Shown: piece by piece, positions 62,796-64,000 of the stretch
Layout: each line of letters begins with the position of its first letter
Numbering within the stretch: the first letter of the stretch is position 1
Origin: Saccharina japonica
Lineage: Eukaryota > Sar > Phaeophyceae > Laminariales > Laminariaceae
Direction of reading: 5' to 3'
Assembly: GCA_008828725.1 (NCBI GenBank)
Contig: MEHQ01000337.1
Span: forward strand, 250,153-314,152
Length of the DNA stretch: 64,000 bases
The notes under the pieces: model-generated
Told to the model about the DNA's origin: nothing
The model's database searches: none
What the model saw: the letters and a program-made list of their open reading frames with translations, nothing else
Program-made: the position numbers and the translations under genes

Positions 62796-63654
62796 GAATA
62801 TCAAGAGAAACCAACGAAAAACAAGTGGTGCATATCAAGAGAAACCAATGAAATGTCAACATACTTCGTATTGCTTCAATGAATGATGTTGACCGTCTTG
62901 GGATCCTTTGGACAACGGCCACAACAAAGACGTCCCTGCGGGGTGTAAACTCAGACGCCTGGAAAAATAGTTGTTTCTGCTGCAGCAGTGCAAGTTGGTG
63001 CTGGATATCGAACAAGCTTCTCGAGTTGCATACTTTACCGACAAACACAAAACAAAACAAAAGACCGATACCATATCGATATTTTGATACGTACATCGAA
63101 GCTTCCGTTCAGTGTCAACTTAAAACAATACAGGGATGCTCGACGGAAAGGCCACTCCATATCGCTGGGCTGGGATGCCACCCGCTTGTGTTGTTCATGA
63201 CGACTATTAATAAGCCATGGGATTGTCCAGCTGAGTTCTCATTCTACCTGGCAGTTGCTTGAAAAGCTCAATCGGTCAGAACGTATGGGGCCTATTCTAT
63301 AATCAAGTGAAACCCTATATGCGCCGTGAGATGAGTCGATTGCACTTTCATTTGGATCAAGGTCTGTGTTTCGAACGCGTTTTTGTCGGGGATGGCGTGT
63401 TATCCTCCCCTCCCGTTTTGTTATGCTTTTGCATCCCCGGGACGTGTTTTGTGTTTTTTAACAATACATGTCTCCGTCAAGTCTAAACTACAGCTATATA
63501 TAGCGTATACGTTTTTGGGTGACGCTTATATAGAGCTCCTCAAACGTGAGCAACCTCGAGAAAAGCAGGTTCACCCTTGTCTCCACATGCACTAACACCT
63601 GTGCCGTTTTGTCCCCACCCCCCTTACACGTCCGGTTTCCACAACATCAGCAGT
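62796..63654. other. unassigned flank upstream of the right-edge gene
   Basis: 63000-63120 shares TACATCGAAG..GTTCAGT and TCGATATTTTGATAC with 22.0-22.2 kb. 63515-63570 is a scrap of the GACGC family (GAGCTCCTCAAACGTGAGCA). 63571-63654 would be the 5' leader of the following gene. Confidence 0.4.
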
Positions 63655-64000
63655 ATGCCTTCTTCAGACAACGAGGACGTGCAGCCGAAACCATCAGACC
63701 GAGATACGACCATCCCCGACAGCAAAAGCACGCCACCTCCTCTCGATAAACCTGGCGACAAAGTATCCCAAGAGCAGGTGACATCGCCTGTCTTCAAGCG
63801 AGGAGGTGTCGGCTCTGATAGAGAGGCTCGGCCGGCCTCCGCCGCCGCCGCCGCCGCTCCTAAGACGGGGACCGATGTTGGCGGTGACGGAGTGTCGACT
63901 GATGCTGTGGCAGTGGAAATGTCCGCTTCGGCCGGCGAACCTCTCGCAAACGGTGAGCGCGCAGAGGGTAGAAGGAAGGGTGGAGCAACAAGGCAGCAAG
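63655..64000 (+). CDS. N-terminus of an unidentified protein (runs off the window)
   Basis: ATG at 63655 opens 115 codons to the window end without a stop. The product starts MPSSDNEDVQPKPSDRDTT and is acidic, Pro-, Ser- and Ala-rich, with an alanine run from (GCC)n near 63840-63856. Codons are purine-first and GC-ending, unlike the repeat-derived frames, and no mobile element overlaps it. It looks like a disordered N-terminal region; no domain is visible. AACGGTGAGC at about 63950 could be a splice donor, in which case the exon ends there. Confidence 0.5.
   Translation, partial: MPSSDNEDVQPKPSDRDTTIPDSKSTPPPLDKPGDKVSQEQVTSPVFKRGGVGSDREARPASAAAAAAPKTGTDVGGDGVSTDAVAVEMSASAGEPLANGERAEGRRKGGATRQQ

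Overview
The window is eukaryotic nuclear DNA from a repeat-rich genome. Coding density is very low, the one clear gene is split by GT-AG introns, and most of the remaining sequence is short non-autonomous transposons, tRNA-derived SINE-like elements, minisatellites and microsatellites. The gene is a Rab GTPase too divergent from animal and plant copies to place the species. A protist or alga with a bloated genome (for example a large-genome stramenopile or seaweed) is my guess, not something the sequence proves.

The main gene lies on the minus strand, from the start codon at 35447 to the stop at 10812. I could assemble six exons (35405-35447, 19458-19573, 16297-16352, 15037-15198, 13786-13906, 10812-10925) that join in frame to a 203-residue Rab2-like GTPase with every G motif and a CCxxx prenylation end. 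Five introns (15.8, 3.1, 1.1, 1.1 and 2.9 kb) make up 97.5 % of the transcription unit, and intron 1 alone holds more than twenty mobile-element copies. Weaker coding candidates are two abutting plus-strand frames at 1987-2773, a plus-strand gene start running off the right edge at 63655, a frameshifted retrotransposon integrase remnant on the minus strand at 47968-48330, and a few unassigned open frames.

The rest is best read as stacked mobile elements. Families that can be defined inside the window by terminal inverted repeats (TIRs) and target-site duplications (TSDs): (a) a roughly 250-bp family with GACGC...GCGTC ends and variable 4-bp TSDs, about 20 copies; (b) 80-97-bp elements ending CCC...GGG between TTAA duplications (piggyBac-like); (c) 204-209-bp elements starting GGGCCC with TTA duplications (PIF/Harbinger or Tourist type); (d) several TA-flanked families, two of them starting CAG; (e) hAT-like elements with an 8-bp TSD; (f) a 618-bp Mutator-type element with a perfect 9-bp TSD; (g) a tRNA-derived SINE with an A-rich tail; (h) a short retroposon-like family that starts in a long G run. 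Several are inserted in one another, and intact copies elsewhere in the window serve as empty sites, so the insertions can be proven and ordered.

Tandem arrays: 9-bp TGTATGTGC (0.7-1.6 kb), 10-bp AGCTTGCTCA (9.4-10.7 kb), a GATC-rich array (11.4 kb), an array of about 83 bp (24.1-24.8 kb), a CCATGG-centred palindromic array (50.2-51.7 kb) and a higher-order array around ACAGAACTYACAGAAGTTCC (54.1-56.0 kb). Many long open frames in these arrays and transposons are by-products of the repeats and are not annotated as genes.
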